DNA of 64,000 bases from Borreliella japonica (GTDB lineage: Bacteria > Spirochaetota > Spirochaetia > Borreliales > Borreliaceae). The notes beneath the pieces are model-generated. The model worked only from the letters and a program-made list of their open reading frames with translations, was not told where the DNA came from and did not search any database. Each line of letters opens with the position of its first letter. Position 1 is the first letter of the stretch. This document shows positions 30,374 to 39,949 of this stretch, piece after piece. The stretch spans positions 62,001-126,000 of the forward strand of contig NZ_FMTE01000004.1 of the NCBI RefSeq assembly GCF_900099615.1, in the 5' to 3' direction. A program made the position numbers and the translations under genes.

Positions 30374-31162
30374 TTGGCAATTATTACGATGAAGAGCTTG
30401 TTGGAGGCCGGAGTTCATTTTGGTCATCAGGTGAAAAGACTTGATCCTAGAATGAAAAGATTTATTTTTTCTGAGAGAAATGAAATACATATTTTAGATC
30501 TTCAAAAAACTTTGCAGGGTATTAAAGATTCTTATGAGCTTGTTCAAAGGGTGATAAAAGATGGTAAAAAGGTACTTTTTGTTGGAACTAAAAAGCAAGC
30601 TAGCGAGATAATCGAACAAGAAGCAAGAAGAAGTGATATGCCATATGTAAACAATAGATGGCTTGGGGGTATGCTTTCTAATTTTAATACAATTAGAAAA
30701 TCTGTTCAAAAATTGAAAAAGCTAGAAAAGATGGAAATTGATGGAACTTTTGACATGATAAGTAAGAAAGAGATCTCGCAGCTTAATCGTGAAAAATTAA
30801 AATTAGCTAAAAATTTAACAGGTATTAAAGATATGGAAACACTTCCTGGTGCTATTTTCATCATTGATCCTAAGCGAGAGCAAATAGCTATTAATGAGGC
30901 TAGAAAATTAAAAATTCCCATTATTTCTGTGGTTGATACAAATTGTAATCCAGATGTTATTGATTGTCCAATTCCTGGTAATGATGATGCTATTCGTTCT
31001 GTTGCTTTGTTTACAAAAATAATATCCGATGCTATTTTGGAAAGTGATAAAGAAGTTGGTATTCAAATAATTGAAAATTTAAATGAAGAAGATTTGATGA
31101 AAGAAATTGAAATTAAAAATGATAAAAGTGATTCTATTGAAAAAGGGGAGAATAATTTATGA
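30374..31162 (+). CDS. rpsB: 30S ribosomal protein S2
   Basis: Structural ribosomal protein of the small subunit. The start [14 protein letters not shown] and the [14 protein letters not shown] and [12 protein letters not shown] motifs are diagnostic. Translation starts at TTG, five bases after AGGAGG, giving [13 protein letters not shown]. The acidic C-terminal tail (about 228-262) is longer than in E. coli. Its last four bases overlap the tsf start, as in the near-universal rpsB-tsf operon. Confidence 0.97.
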   Translation: MAIITMKSLLEAGVHFGHQVKRLDPRMKRFIFSERNEIHILDLQKTLQGIKDSYELVQRVIKDGKKVLFVGTKKQASEIIEQEARRSDMPYVNNRWLGGMLSNFNTIRKSVQKLKKLEKMEIDGTFDMISKKEISQLNREKLKLAKNLTGIKDMETLPGAIFIIDPKREQIAINEARKLKIPIISVVDTNCNPDVIDCPIPGNDDAIRSVALFTKIISDAILESDKEVGIQIIENLNEEDLMKEIEIKNDKSDSIEKGENNL

Positions 31163-31998
31163 GCATTATTAGTCCTCAGGATGTAAAAAAGCTTCGAGAA
31201 GAAACCAATGCTGGTTTTGGAGATTGTAAAAAAGCTTTGTCTGCTGCTGGCGGAGACTTTGAGTTGGCTAAAAAAAAACTTAGAGAAATGGGAATTGCGT
31301 CTGCTGAAAAAAGGCTTGATCGAGATGCAAAAGAAGGTAGAGTATTCTCATATTCGAACAATATTCATGCCGGACTTTTGCTTGTTTCTTGTGAGACAGA
31401 TTTTGTTGCTTTAAACCATAATTTTGTTAATTTGGGGAATTCTTTAATTAAGGAATTGGTAGAAAGCGGAAGAAATTCTTTAACTACTTCTCAAGAGTCA
31501 GAGCTTAAAAATCTAGCAGCTACAATAAAAGAAAATATTCAAGTTAAAAAAATTTTTATTACTGAAATTCAATCTAATGAATTTGTAAAAATTTATTTGC
31601 ATGGTGAACAATCTAAGATAGGTGTTTTGGTTAAATTAAAAGTAGATGATTTTTCTAAAACTGAAGATAAAATGTTGCAAAGTTTTGCTATGGATTTAGC
31701 TTTGCATGTGGCTGCGTTTGCTCCTATTTATTTGAGAAATGATGATGTTTGTCCAAATTATATTAAAGAGCAGGAAGAGATATTTACCAAACAATTAGAG
31801 TTTAGTGATAAGTCAGAAAGTATAGTCAAGGGTATAGTTGCTGGAAAAATAAAAAAACATCTTGCTGAAATTTCTCTTCTTGAACAAAGTTTTGTAAAAA
31901 ATGATAAAATCACTGTTAGGGAAATGTTGGAAGAGATTTCAAAAGCAATTTCAAGCAAGATAGAAATAGTTGAGTTTAAGTATTTAAGAATAGGGTAA
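31159..31998 (+). CDS. tsf: elongation factor Ts
   Basis: EF-Ts exchanges GDP for GTP on EF-Tu. The UBA-like N-domain is clear ([20 protein letters not shown]), followed by the TDFVALN core motif ([19 protein letters not shown]; quoted in part). The length is 279. SD GGGGAG. The gene overlaps rpsB by four bases and is followed after 37 bp by frr, the standard order. Confidence 0.97.
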   Translation: MSIISPQDVKKLREETNAGFGDCKKALSAAGGDFELAKKKLREMGIASAEKRLDRDAKEGRVFSYSNNIHAGLLLVSCETDFVALNHNFVNLGNSLIKELVESGRNSLTTSQESELKNLAATIKENIQVKKIFITEIQSNEFVKIYLHGEQSKIGVLVKLKVDDFSKTEDKMLQSFAMDLALHVAAFAPIYLRNDDVCPNYIKEQEEIFTKQLEFSDKSESIVKGIVAGKIKKHLAEISLLEQSFVKNDKITVREMLEEISKAISSKIEIVEFKYLRIG

Positions 31999-32035
31999 AT
32001 AATTTACTACTTTTTATCAGTAAGGAGGAGTTTAT

Positions 32036-32590
32036 ATGGAAGATTATAAGGCTTTTCTAGATGAAAAGATGAGCAAGGTTCTTTTATCACTTGATAGTGA
32101 ATATAAAGCATTAAGAACAGGTAGAATTAGTAGTAATATTTTTGATAAAATTTTTATTCAATACCATGGTCAAAGAACACCTATAACCCAGGTGTCAAGT
32201 ATTAGAATTCCTGAAGCAAGACTTGTTGTTATTCAACCTTGGGATAAAACCATCTTAAATAAAATAGAACAAGCCATACTTAATTCGGATCTTTCTATGA
32301 ACCCTTCAAGTGATGGTTCGGTTATTAGAATCAAAGTTCCAGCTTTAACTAGTGAAAGGCGACAAGATATTGTAAAGCATGCTAAAAAGATAGCAGAGGA
32401 ACATAAAATTTCAACTAGAAATATACGACAGGACTTAAACAATAAGGTTAAAAAGCAAGAAAAAGAATCGGAAATTACAGAGGACAGTTTAAAAAGAATT
32501 TTAGATGATATTCAGAAATCTACAGATATTTATATTAAAAGGATAGATACGATTTTAGAATCTAAGATTCAAGAAATAATGGAAGTTTAA
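32036..32590 (+). CDS. frr: ribosome recycling factor
   Basis: RRF splits post-termination ribosomes together with EF-G. The 184-residue protein is full length: the N-terminal helix ([20 protein letters not shown]), domain II, and the conserved [22 protein letters not shown], quoted in part as [18 protein letters not shown]. The SD AAGGAGGAG is very strong. It sits between tsf and uppS, four bases before the latter. Confidence 0.97.
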   Translation: MEDYKAFLDEKMSKVLLSLDSEYKALRTGRISSNIFDKIFIQYHGQRTPITQVSSIRIPEARLVVIQPWDKTILNKIEQAILNSDLSMNPSSDGSVIRIKVPALTSERRQDIVKHAKKIAEEHKISTRNIRQDLNNKVKKQEKESEITEDSLKRILDDIQKSTDIYIKRIDTILESKIQEIMEV

Positions 32591-32594
32591 AACC

Positions 32595-33287
32595 ATGAAT
32601 AAAGGTTCTTTTCCAATTCATGTTGGAATTATCATGGATGGTAATAGAAGGTGGGCTTTAGGCAAGGGATTATCTTCTTTGGAAGGTTATAAAGAGGGGC
32701 TTAAAAGGGCAAAAGAAATAGTTAAGCATTCTTTAAAAGTAGGTATCAAGTATTTATCCTTTTATGTATTTTCTACTGAGAATTGGAAAAGGGATGGTCG
32801 TGAAATAGAAAGTTTAATGGTTTTAATTGCTAATTACTTGAGGGCTGAATTTAATTTTTACAAAAAGAATGGAATAAAAATAGTAGTTTCAGGAGATGTT
32901 GAGTCTTTAAGTGAAGAAGTAAAAAGCTCGATAAAAGATTCTACTAGCTTTTCTAAAAATTTTAACAACCTTATTTTAAATTTAGCAATCAATTATGGGG
33001 GTCGCAATGAAATACTTCGAGCTGTTAGGAAATTTGTTTCAAGTGATTTTGATTTAGAATCTTTAGACGAGAATACTTTTTCTAATTTTTTGGACAATCC
33101 AGAACTGCCCGATCTCGATCTTTTGATACGTACAGGTGGAAATATTAGAATAAGTAATTTTTTCTTATGGAGGATTGCTTATTCTGAATTAATTTTTTCA
33201 AATGTTTTGTGGCCTGAATATTATGACAATAGGTATAGTAAGGATTTGGAATGTTTTAAATTTAGAGGAAGAAATTTCGGGAGATGA
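32595..33287 (+). CDS. uppS: undecaprenyl diphosphate synthase
   Basis: This cis-prenyltransferase makes the C55 carrier lipid for peptidoglycan synthesis. The active-site motif [11 protein letters not shown] contains Asp15. The C-terminal signature [19 protein letters not shown] (partial) and [12 protein letters not shown] are intact. Length 230 is normal. The isoprenoid units come from the mevalonate route in Borrelia. It lacks a strong SD and follows frr by four bases, suggesting coupling. Its 3' end is immediately followed by cdsA. Confidence 0.96.
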   Translation: MNKGSFPIHVGIIMDGNRRWALGKGLSSLEGYKEGLKRAKEIVKHSLKVGIKYLSFYVFSTENWKRDGREIESLMVLIANYLRAEFNFYKKNGIKIVVSGDVESLSEEVKSSIKDSTSFSKNFNNLILNLAINYGGRNEILRAVRKFVSSDFDLESLDENTFSNFLDNPELPDLDLLIRTGGNIRISNFFLWRIAYSELIFSNVLWPEYYDNRYSKDLECFKFRGRNFGR

Positions 33288-33288
33288 T

Positions 33289-34134
33289 TTGTTGAGTAAG
33301 GTTAAGAGATTCGCTTTTTTTGCAAGGTTGGGAACATTTCTATTTTTTGTTCCTTTAATTTTATTTTTAATATTTTTAGATTTTAAAAATTATTTATTTC
33401 TCAATATTTTAATTTTTATATTTAGTGGTTTTGCAGCAAAAGAAGTTAATGATTTATTAAAATACAAATCGTCAGGACTTTCAGGCATATTATCTTTTTT
33501 TTTAGGGTTTGTTCCTCCAATTTTAACTTATATTCATTTTAATGTTTTTTATTTAGGCATTAATGTAGTATATTACTTGGTTATAGCGTTAGTGTTTAGT
33601 AATTGGATTGTTAATTTAGTGTTTATTAAAGAACATGAGATTGGAAACTTTTTGTCTCAAGCAACGTCAATACTTTTTATACTTATATATCCCGGGGTAT
33701 TAATGTCTTTTACAGTCTCTATTACGACTTTACCCAAGGCTCCATTTTTAATGTTAATACTTTTTGCTATGGTGAGTGGAAACGATACTTTTGCATATCT
33801 TTTTGGCTATTTTTTAGGAAAAAACAGCTATCGTCCTACTATTATTAGTCCGAATAAAACATTAATGGGTTTTCTTGGGGGTATTTTGTTTTCTGTGTTT
33901 ACTGCTATATTTGCGGTAGTTTTTAAATTAATAAATTTAAGCTACGGAGAATCTATTATTTTCGGTATTTTGATTGGAGTTTTTACCATTATTGGTGATT
34001 TGTTTGAATCTGGATTAAAACGAAGTGCCGGAGTAAAAGATTCTGGAAAAATCATTCCTGGTAGAGGTGGTGCTCTTGACTCGATTGACTCCTTTCTTTT
34101 GACGGGCCCAATATTTTATTTATACATATCTTGA
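33289..34134 (+). CDS. cdsA: phosphatidate cytidylyltransferase
   Basis: This enzyme forms CDP-diacylglycerol, the branch point for phosphatidylglycerol and phosphatidylcholine synthesis. It is a multi-pass membrane protein with about seven or eight helices. The C-terminal CTP-transferase signature is present: SPNKTLMGFLGG and then GVKDSGKIIPGRGGALDSID. The frame is open upstream into uppS, but the real start is one of two adjacent TTGs, at 33289 or 33292, five and eight bases after GGGAG. This gives about 280 residues. Confidence 0.94.
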   Translation: MLSKVKRFAFFARLGTFLFFVPLILFLIFLDFKNYLFLNILIFIFSGFAAKEVNDLLKYKSSGLSGILSFFLGFVPPILTYIHFNVFYLGINVVYYLVIALVFSNWIVNLVFIKEHEIGNFLSQATSILFILIYPGVLMSFTVSITTLPKAPFLMLILFAMVSGNDTFAYLFGYFLGKNSYRPTIISPNKTLMGFLGGILFSVFTAIFAVVFKLINLSYGESIIFGILIGVFTIIGDLFESGLKRSAGVKDSGKIIPGRGGALDSIDSFLLTGPIFYLYIS

Positions 34135-34155
34135 TGATTTTTTTTGGAGGGAATT

Positions 34156-35457
34156 ATGTATATTCTTTTTAGTGTACTAGCTCTTAGTTTTATAATATTT
34201 ATTCATGAGCTAGGGCATTTTTTATTTGCTAAACTTTTTAAAGTTAAGGTTGAAGTTTTTTCCGTGGGTATAGGTCCTAGCATATTAAAGTTTAAAATTA
34301 ATAATACTGAGTATAGACTTTCTCCAATCCTTTTAGGGGGATATTGCAAGCTTAAAGGATTTGATCATTTAGAAAAGGAACTTAAGGCAAATAAGGAATT
34401 AGAAGCAGATAAAGATTCTTTGTTTGGAATTTCACATTTTAAAAAAATTTTAATATATTTTGCAGGGCCTTTATTTAATTTGATTTTTTCATTTATTGTT
34501 TTCATTTTTATAAGCATGATGGGTGTTATATACTTTGATCATTCTTCAAAGATTAGTATTTTAAATAAAAATTCTTTTTTAAAAGATAAATTTAGAGATG
34601 GTGATGTTATATTAAAGGTTAATAATAAGAAAATTGAATATTTCTCTGATTTGAGAAATATTATTCCAGAGGAAAAATCCACAGTTACGTTTGATGTTTT
34701 AAGGGAAAAAGAAAATATTACTTTTGAAGAGATTGTTAGTTTGCAAGATTTTTTAAAAGAAATTGGTCCTTGGATTGATCTTGTGATAGCAGATGTGGTT
34801 TTAAATTCGCCTGCTAAGATTGCGGGAATGAAATCGGGGGACAAAATAATTAGCATTGATAATATTCTTTTGAAAAATAAAAGAGATTTAGACGATTTGC
34901 TTAAGAATTTAAATTCAGATGTTGTGGAGATTAAGTTTGTTAGGGATGGAGAAATTTTTTCTTCAAAATTAGTATTTCAAGATAGAAATAAAGTGATTGG
35001 CATATATTTTTTATCACCTTTAAAAAGAATAATTAAAGTAGAAAATGTTTCAAGTGCTGTTAAAAATTCTTTTTTTAAGATTGTAAATACTTTGCAAGAT
35101 ATTTTGTATTCTATTTTCTTATTGATAACAAATTTTTTAAATACTTCTAAGAGTGTGTCAGGTCCTGTTGGGATTGTGGGTATTCTCTCTTCATCTTATT
35201 CTTTGGGGCTATTGTATTGGATTAATAGCATTTCTGTCTTGAGTTTAATTCTTGCTGGTATGAATTTGTTTTTTATTGTAATACCTGTTTTTGATGGGGG
35301 ACAAATTTTTATAAGTTTTATTGAACTTTTACGCGGGAAAAGATTTAAGGCCAAGACCATTTATTCTTTTTATAGCTTTGGCATTTTTTTAGCGCTGTTT
35401 CTTTTTGGCTTAGGCCTTTTTAATGATTTGAAAGGGTTTTTACATATATTAAATTAA
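34156..35457 (+). CDS. rseP: RIP metalloprotease RseP/site-2 protease homologue
   Basis: This intramembrane zinc protease cuts within membrane helices of regulatory or signal-peptide substrates. The active site HELGH is at 17-21 in the first helix. A PDZ domain is at about 205-265 ([19 protein letters not shown]), and the third motif VIPVFDGGQ supplies the metal-binding Asp. The ATG at 34156, six bases after GGAGG, is chosen over an upstream TTG. At 433 residues it is standard. No obvious anti-sigma target is in the window. It overlaps the convergent hemolysin III gene by four bases. Confidence 0.95.
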   Translation: MYILFSVLALSFIIFIHELGHFLFAKLFKVKVEVFSVGIGPSILKFKINNTEYRLSPILLGGYCKLKGFDHLEKELKANKELEADKDSLFGISHFKKILIYFAGPLFNLIFSFIVFIFISMMGVIYFDHSSKISILNKNSFLKDKFRDGDVILKVNNKKIEYFSDLRNIIPEEKSTVTFDVLREKENITFEEIVSLQDFLKEIGPWIDLVIADVVLNSPAKIAGMKSGDKIISIDNILLKNKRDLDDLLKNLNSDVVEIKFVRDGEIFSSKLVFQDRNKVIGIYFLSPLKRIIKVENVSSAVKNSFFKIVNTLQDILYSIFLLITNFLNTSKSVSGPVGIVGILSSSYSLGLLYWINSISVLSLILAGMNLFFIVIPVFDGGQIFISFIELLRGKRFKAKTIYSFYSFGIFLALFLFGLGLFNDLKGFLHILN

Positions 35458-36155
35458 AAATTAGAAATGTATTTTAGCATAAGCCAAAAGTGAGATACTG
35501 ATGCGATTATTATTAATATATGAAATACATCATGCATTTTCATATTAATTGCTGGATTGAATTTTTTACTCAATATATACACTATTCCGCCTATTGTATA
35601 TACAATTCCACCAAAAACTAGCCAAAAAAATCCTTTTCCTTTAAGGGACTCGTAAATGGGCTTAATTTTAAAAAGAATGATCCACCCCATGGTTATAAAT
35701 ATAAATCCATTAAACCATCCAGGGCTATTTGTGAATACTGCTTTGAAAATGATTCCGATTGTAGCTAGACCCCAGACTGTACATAATATTATTAGGCCTG
35801 ATTTGTTTGGTACAAGGATTGCACATGCAGGAGTATATGTTCCCGCTATTAGAATAAATATTGAAATATGATCAAATTTTCTAAAGATTCTTTTTATTTT
35901 GCTTCCTTTGGGAAATATATGGTAAAGAGTGCTCATTGTATATAATAGAGTCATTGAAAATCCGTAAATAAAGAATACAATCATATGTAGATCTTTTTTC
36001 TTAAGAGCAGATATTGTAATAAGGATTGTTGTTCCGATTATAGACAAAATAATTCCAAAAAGATGCGATATAGAGCTAAAAAGCTCATTTTTCGGTATTT
36101 TACTTGTATTAGCATCGCTTAATGAGTAATTTTTAAGTTTGTTTTCTGTAATCAC
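35454..36155 (-). CDS. hemolysin III/AdipoR-family membrane protein
   Basis: A 233-residue protein with seven predicted membrane helices. It has the PAQR/HlyIII family metal-site residues: SHLFGIILS near residue 30, [17 protein letters not shown] around 95-110, and the C-terminal [17 protein letters not shown] with two His. These suggest a zinc-dependent ceramidase-like or hydrolase fold. The family's 'hemolysin' label rests on one Bacillus cereus study and should not be read as toxin function. Start GTG follows GGAGG. The gene is alone on the minus strand. Confidence 0.88.
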   Translation of the reverse strand: MITENKLKNYSLSDANTSKIPKNELFSSISHLFGIILSIIGTTILITISALKKKDLHMIVFFIYGFSMTLLYTMSTLYHIFPKGSKIKRIFRKFDHISIFILIAGTYTPACAILVPNKSGLIILCTVWGLATIGIIFKAVFTNSPGWFNGFIFITMGWIILFKIKPIYESLKGKGFFWLVFGGIVYTIGGIVYILSKKFNPAINMKMHDVFHILIIIASVSHFWLMLKYISNF

Positions 36156-36298
36156 AATTTTGCCTCCGTTTGATCATTTTTTGTTTATAAAAAAATATAT
36201 AATACATTACTTTAATTGTAAGTTTTTCTCAAGATCAAATTAAATCTTACTTGACTTATCCAATCTTATTATTTATTTGGCTTCTTTTATAAGTAAAG

Positions 36299-36326
36299 TT
36301 TTTTTTTTGTAAAAAAGCTTTATAAT
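36299..36326 (+). promoter_or_regulatory. malX-like gene promoter with T10 tract
   Basis: TATAAT (36321-36326) is 40 bases upstream of the ATG. A run of ten T (36299-36308) occupies the -35 side of the spacer. No good -35 hexamer is seen. Changes in the length of the T tract could alter promoter strength. Confidence 0.4.
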
Positions 36327-36365
36327 AAATAGTGTTTGCTGAAATTAGCATTGGAGAGGCTTAGC

Positions 36366-38057
36366 ATGATTAATTTTATTAAAATAATTAACTTTTCAAG
36401 TTTGCAAAAATTTTCTAAAGCACTACGAGTGCCTATTTCTATTTTACCAGTTTCATGCTTATTAATTGGTATTGGCTCTGTATTTTCAAATCCTTCTAAT
36501 ATTGTTTACGTTGATAAATTTTTTTTTCAAGATGTTATAGGTTTAATGAAGGCTATAGGCAATGCTATTCTTCTCAATATGCCTTTAATTTTTTCTATTG
36601 GAATTTCTATTGGAGTTGCAAGAATGGGTCAGGGAACAGCTGCTTTAGGAGGACTTGTTGGTTATTTGACGTTCAATATTACTGAAAATTATTTTATTGA
36701 AACTTTCTCAGGACTTGTTGAAGCAGATACAATGTCTTCTATGGGGCGTATAAATTTTCTTGGCGTTCAAACTTTAAATACGGGAATTGCAGGTTCTCTA
36801 GCAGTAGGGCTTTTAGTTGGTTATTTGCATAACAAATTTTATAATATAAAGCTGCCAAAGCCTTTTATTTTTTTTTCAGAGTGCCATTTTGTTCCTATAT
36901 TAATGATTATGCCTTTTTGTGTTATTTTGGCTATATTTTTTTGTTTGGCTTGGTCAAGTTTTGATAAGTTGATTGCATCTTTGGGTATGCTTGTTTTTAG
37001 ATTTGAATATTTTGGCAGTTTTCTTTATGGATTTTTAAATAGGTTGTTATTGCCTTTGGGGTTGCATTCTATTTTATCTTTTCCTTTCGAGTTTACTTCT
37101 TTAGGGGGGGTGGAGACAATCAATGGCAATACTTTTAGAGGTCTTAAGAATATATTTTATGCTCAGTTATTAGATCCATCACTTATTAAATTTTCATCAG
37201 GTTTTGCTAAGATTGGTAGTGGATTTTATCTTTCTATTATGTTCGGGCTTCCTGGAGCTGCATTAGGGGTTTACAAGGGCATTGTTCATGAAGATAAGAG
37301 CAAGGTTGCAGCACTTCTTTTTTCTGGGGCCTTGACAGCTTTTTTGACAGGAATAACTGAACCTTTAGAATTTTTATTTATTTTCACAGCGCCTTTGCTT
37401 TATTTTGTTCACGCTATTTATTCAGGATTTGCATTATTGATTGCTAATTTTTTTGATGTTACGATTGGCAATACCTTTTCTACGGGATTTTTGGATTTTT
37501 TTATGTTTGGAATTCTTCAAGGGAATTCTAAGACAAATTGGATTAGTGTATTACCTTTAGGAGTAGTCTTTTTTATCCTTTATTATTTTACTTTTAGTTG
37601 GCTTTATAGATATTTTGATTTTCAGATATTTGTTGCAGACGATCCATTTTTTGAAGGTCAAGAAGGCAAGCTAGAGAGTCTTGGGATTGCTCATCTTTTA
37701 ATTCAAGGTCTTGGTGGATTTGATAATATTACAAAGCTTAATGCTTGTTCTACAAGATTGCATGTAGATGTTGTTAATACTGAGCTTGTTGACAATGATT
37801 TACTTAAAGAGGCTGGAGTTCTTAAGATGGGACTTATTAATAATAAAGTGCAGCTCTTTTGTGGATCTAATGTATATTATATTAAAAAGGCTATTGATAC
37901 CTATTCTCCAAAAAGTCTTTTTGAAGCTAGCGTTATGATTGCAGTTGATAATGTAAAAAAAGGCTTTAAGACTTATATTGAAATGAAAGAAGACAGAAAA
38001 CTTGAAAAGCAAGGCAAATCGGGAAAAACTTATAAGCTTAGCGAAGAAGAAGATTAA
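36366..38057 (+). CDS. malX: PTS glucose/maltose-type IIBC permease
   Basis: This protein transports a hexose or maltose-like sugar and phosphorylates it. The IIC domain occupies about 1-425 with many membrane helices and the motif GITEPLEFLFIF. The IIB domain follows at about 440-535, with the phosphorylated cysteine in NITKLNACSTRL (Cys461). No IIA domain is present, so a separate glucose-type IIA is needed in trans. SD GGAGAGG; ATG at 36366 is preferred to an in-frame upstream codon. Sugar specificity cannot be read from sequence. Confidence 0.9.
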   Translation: MINFIKIINFSSLQKFSKALRVPISILPVSCLLIGIGSVFSNPSNIVYVDKFFFQDVIGLMKAIGNAILLNMPLIFSIGISIGVARMGQGTAALGGLVGYLTFNITENYFIETFSGLVEADTMSSMGRINFLGVQTLNTGIAGSLAVGLLVGYLHNKFYNIKLPKPFIFFSECHFVPILMIMPFCVILAIFFCLAWSSFDKLIASLGMLVFRFEYFGSFLYGFLNRLLLPLGLHSILSFPFEFTSLGGVETINGNTFRGLKNIFYAQLLDPSLIKFSSGFAKIGSGFYLSIMFGLPGAALGVYKGIVHEDKSKVAALLFSGALTAFLTGITEPLEFLFIFTAPLLYFVHAIYSGFALLIANFFDVTIGNTFSTGFLDFFMFGILQGNSKTNWISVLPLGVVFFILYYFTFSWLYRYFDFQIFVADDPFFEGQEGKLESLGIAHLLIQGLGGFDNITKLNACSTRLHVDVVNTELVDNDLLKEAGVLKMGLINNKVQLFCGSNVYYIKKAIDTYSPKSLFEASVMIAVDNVKKGFKTYIEMKEDRKLEKQGKSGKTYKLSEEED

Positions 38058-38092
38058 GAGCTAAGATCATGTTCTAGTTATCTTCTTTTTTG
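38044..38092 (+). terminator. probable terminator after malX-like gene
   Basis: AAGAAGAT at the end of the coding region pairs with ATCTTCTT near 38080-38088, followed by TTTTTTG. The stem begins inside the last codons and the loop is long (about 25 bases), so confidence is moderate. Confidence 0.5.
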
Positions 38093-38113
38093 TTATAAAT
38101 AAAGTTTTTATTG

Positions 38114-38142
38114 TTGAAAAAAATTATTCTCTTTTATATACT
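38114..38142 (+). promoter_or_regulatory. sigma-70 promoter of the rpsF operon
   Basis: TTGAAA (38114-38119), exactly 17 bp, TATACT (38137-38142). Transcription would start near 38149, giving a leader of about 50 bases. The same hexamer pair and spacing occur before murI. Confidence 0.8.
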
Positions 38143-38155
38143 ACTAACTAACCTT

Positions 38156-38174
38156 CGTTGCATATTTTGCAACG
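38156..38174 (+). promoter_or_regulatory. hairpin in the rpsF leader
   Basis: CGTTGCA (38156-38162) and TGCAACG (38168-38174) form a perfect 7-bp stem with a TATTT loop, close to the predicted 5' end and 11 bases before the SD GAGGAG. An S6:S18-binding element in the rpsF leader is known in several bacteria. The characteristic CCG of that motif is not evident here, so the role is open. Confidence 0.6.
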
Positions 38175-38199
38175 CGATGGACCATGAGGAGTTTTAGTA

Positions 38200-38610
38200 A
38201 TGATTAAAAGATATGAGGCATGTTTTTTGTTTAAAAGTGAAGAAGTTGAGTATAAAGGTTCTTTAGAAGAGGTTAAAAAATCTTTAGAATTGTTTGGTGC
38301 AACTGATATTGTTAACAATTTTATTGGAGAGAGAGCTTTAGAATATCCTATCAAAAAGCAAGCTAGAGGTCGTTATGAAATAATAGAATTTAGTATGGAA
38401 GGTGCCAATTTAAAAGAATTTGAATCGAAGCTTAAGTTAATTAAAAATTTGCTTAGGTATATGATTTTGGTAAAAATAGTTAGAAAGATCAATACTAGAA
38501 AAATTAAAAGAAGAAATTTTAGGGAATTTAGAGATAATATTGACAAAGACAGTTTTAAAGGTGGTTCTAAAGTTGAAATGCCAACAGGTTCTGAAAGCAC
38601 AGATATTTAG
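38200..38610 (+). CDS. rpsF: 30S ribosomal protein S6
   Basis: S6 forms a pair with S18 on the platform of the small subunit. The opening RYEACFLFKSEE matches the family's first strand, and LEYPIKKQARGRYEIIEF is the diagnostic central motif. The C-terminal tail is extended (136 residues in all). SD GAGGAG lies 8 bases upstream. It heads the rpsF-ssb-rpsR-rplI operon. Confidence 0.96.
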   Translation: MIKRYEACFLFKSEEVEYKGSLEEVKKSLELFGATDIVNNFIGERALEYPIKKQARGRYEIIEFSMEGANLKEFESKLKLIKNLLRYMILVKIVRKINTRKIKRRNFREFRDNIDKDSFKGGSKVEMPTGSESTDI

Positions 38611-38629
38611 GAAAAATAGAGGGTTTTAA

Positions 38630-39085
38630 ATGGCTGATATTAATTCACTGGTGTTGTCTGGCAGACTTACAAGAGATTCTGAGCTTTCTTATACAGAAAG
38701 TGGAATGGCCATTCTTAGGTTTTCTTTAGCTAATAATAGAAAAATGAAGAAAAATGATGAATGGATTGATTATCCACAATATTTTGATTGTGTTATTTTT
38801 TCAAAAAGAGCCGAAAGTCTCAATGAGTATTTGAAAAAGGGGAAACAAGTTGTGGTAAGTGGAACTCTTAAGTATGAAAGCTGGCAAGATAGAAATACGG
38901 GTGATAAGAGGAGTAAGGTGAATATATTTGTAGATAATTTGCAAATGTTTAGTTCAGGTTTGGGTTCTAATACTTTTCAAATGCAAGATTCAGATATTAA
39001 TAATTCTACAAAATATAAAAGAGAAGATGCAATCAAGGATATTGACATTGTTGATGATAAATTTAATGAAGATATACCTTTTTAA
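38630..39085 (+). CDS. ssb: single-stranded DNA-binding protein
   Basis: SSB coats single-stranded DNA in replication and recombination. The OB-fold is intact ([18 protein letters not shown] at 4-21, then [14 protein letters not shown]). The acidic C-terminal tail ends in DIPF, the interaction tip for partner proteins. The length of 151 is usual. It sits between rpsF and rpsR, the common order for these three genes. Confidence 0.97.
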   Translation: MADINSLVLSGRLTRDSELSYTESGMAILRFSLANNRKMKKNDEWIDYPQYFDCVIFSKRAESLNEYLKKGKQVVVSGTLKYESWQDRNTGDKRSKVNIFVDNLQMFSSGLGSNTFQMQDSDINNSTKYKREDAIKDIDIVDDKFNEDIPF

Positions 39086-39099
39086 TGGAGTTTAAGTTT

Positions 39100-39390
39100 A
39101 TGTATAAAGATAGAGATGCAAATCAAAGAGATTCAAGATTTGAAAATCAGCAGGACGGTTTTAAAAAAAATTCAAATTTCAGGTTTTTTAAGAGAAAGTC
39201 ATGTAAATTTTGTGATTCTGGCAAACATCCTGATTATAAAGATTTTGATTTTCTTAAAAAGTTTATTACCGAGCAAGGTAAAATTTTACCTAAAAGAATT
39301 ACTGGAACTTCTGCTAAGCATCAAAGGCGTTTGGCATTAGAAGTTAAACGGGCAAGATATATGGCGTTGTTGCCTTTTGTGAAAAAATAG
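39100..39390 (+). CDS. rpsR: 30S ribosomal protein S18
   Basis: Partner of S6. The core has [21 protein letters not shown] (shown as [18 protein letters not shown]), then the invariant [19 protein letters not shown]. Two start codons are in frame: ATG at 39085 overlaps the ssb stop, while ATG at 39100 lies nine bases after GGAG and gives MYKDRDANQ. The latter is chosen (96 residues). The N-terminal extension rich in Asp, Arg and Gln is longer than in E. coli S18. Confidence 0.95.
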   Translation: MYKDRDANQRDSRFENQQDGFKKNSNFRFFKRKSCKFCDSGKHPDYKDFDFLKKFITEQGKILPKRITGTSAKHQRRLALEVKRARYMALLPFVKK

Positions 39391-39406
39391 TTGTTTAGAG
39401 GTAATT

Positions 39407-39925
39407 ATGAAGGTGATTTTAAAAGAAGATTTTGTTAATCTTGGAAGAGAAGGGGATATTGTAGAAGTAAAGGATGGATTTGCAAGAAATTATTTGCTGC
39501 CCCAAGGTTTTGCAGTTTTTTCAAATAAACATAATGTGGAGATTTTTAATCAAAAAAGAAGATCAATATTAAAAAAGCAAGAAGCAAAAAAACAAGTTGC
39601 CAACGAACTGAAATCTAAGCTTGATCTTGTTAGATTGGAATTTTTTATGAAATCTAATGATTCTGGTAAGTTATTTCATAGTATTAACAGTTCGAATATT
39701 GCTGATGAACTTTTTAAACTTGGTTTTGATATAGAGAGGAAAAAAATAGATATACATCGTGGAACTTTAAAGACTTTTGGAACTTATGATGCGACAATTA
39801 AGCTTTATGAAGGCATTAGCTCTATTATTAAAGTAGAAATAAAAAAAGAAAAAAAGCAAGAGGAAGAAAAAAAGCAAGATAATAAAGAGTCTTTAAATAA
39901 AAAGTTAAATAAAGTAGATGAGTAA
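39407..39925 (+). CDS. rplI: 50S ribosomal protein L9
   Basis: L9 spans ribosomes and supports reading-frame fidelity. The N-domain signature [25 protein letters not shown] (quoted in part as [12 protein letters not shown]) is clear, with the long connecting helix and a C-domain. A Lys/Glu-rich tail adds about 25 residues (172 in total). SD AGAGG. It is followed after 24 bp by dnaB, as in many bacteria. Confidence 0.96.
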   Translation: MKVILKEDFVNLGREGDIVEVKDGFARNYLLPQGFAVFSNKHNVEIFNQKRRSILKKQEAKKQVANELKSKLDLVRLEFFMKSNDSGKLFHSINSSNIADELFKLGFDIERKKIDIHRGTLKTFGTYDATIKLYEGISSIIKVEIKKEKKQEEEKKQDNKESLNKKLNKVDE

Positions 39926-39949
39926 GCTGAAAGAGGCGAGGTGTAGTTT

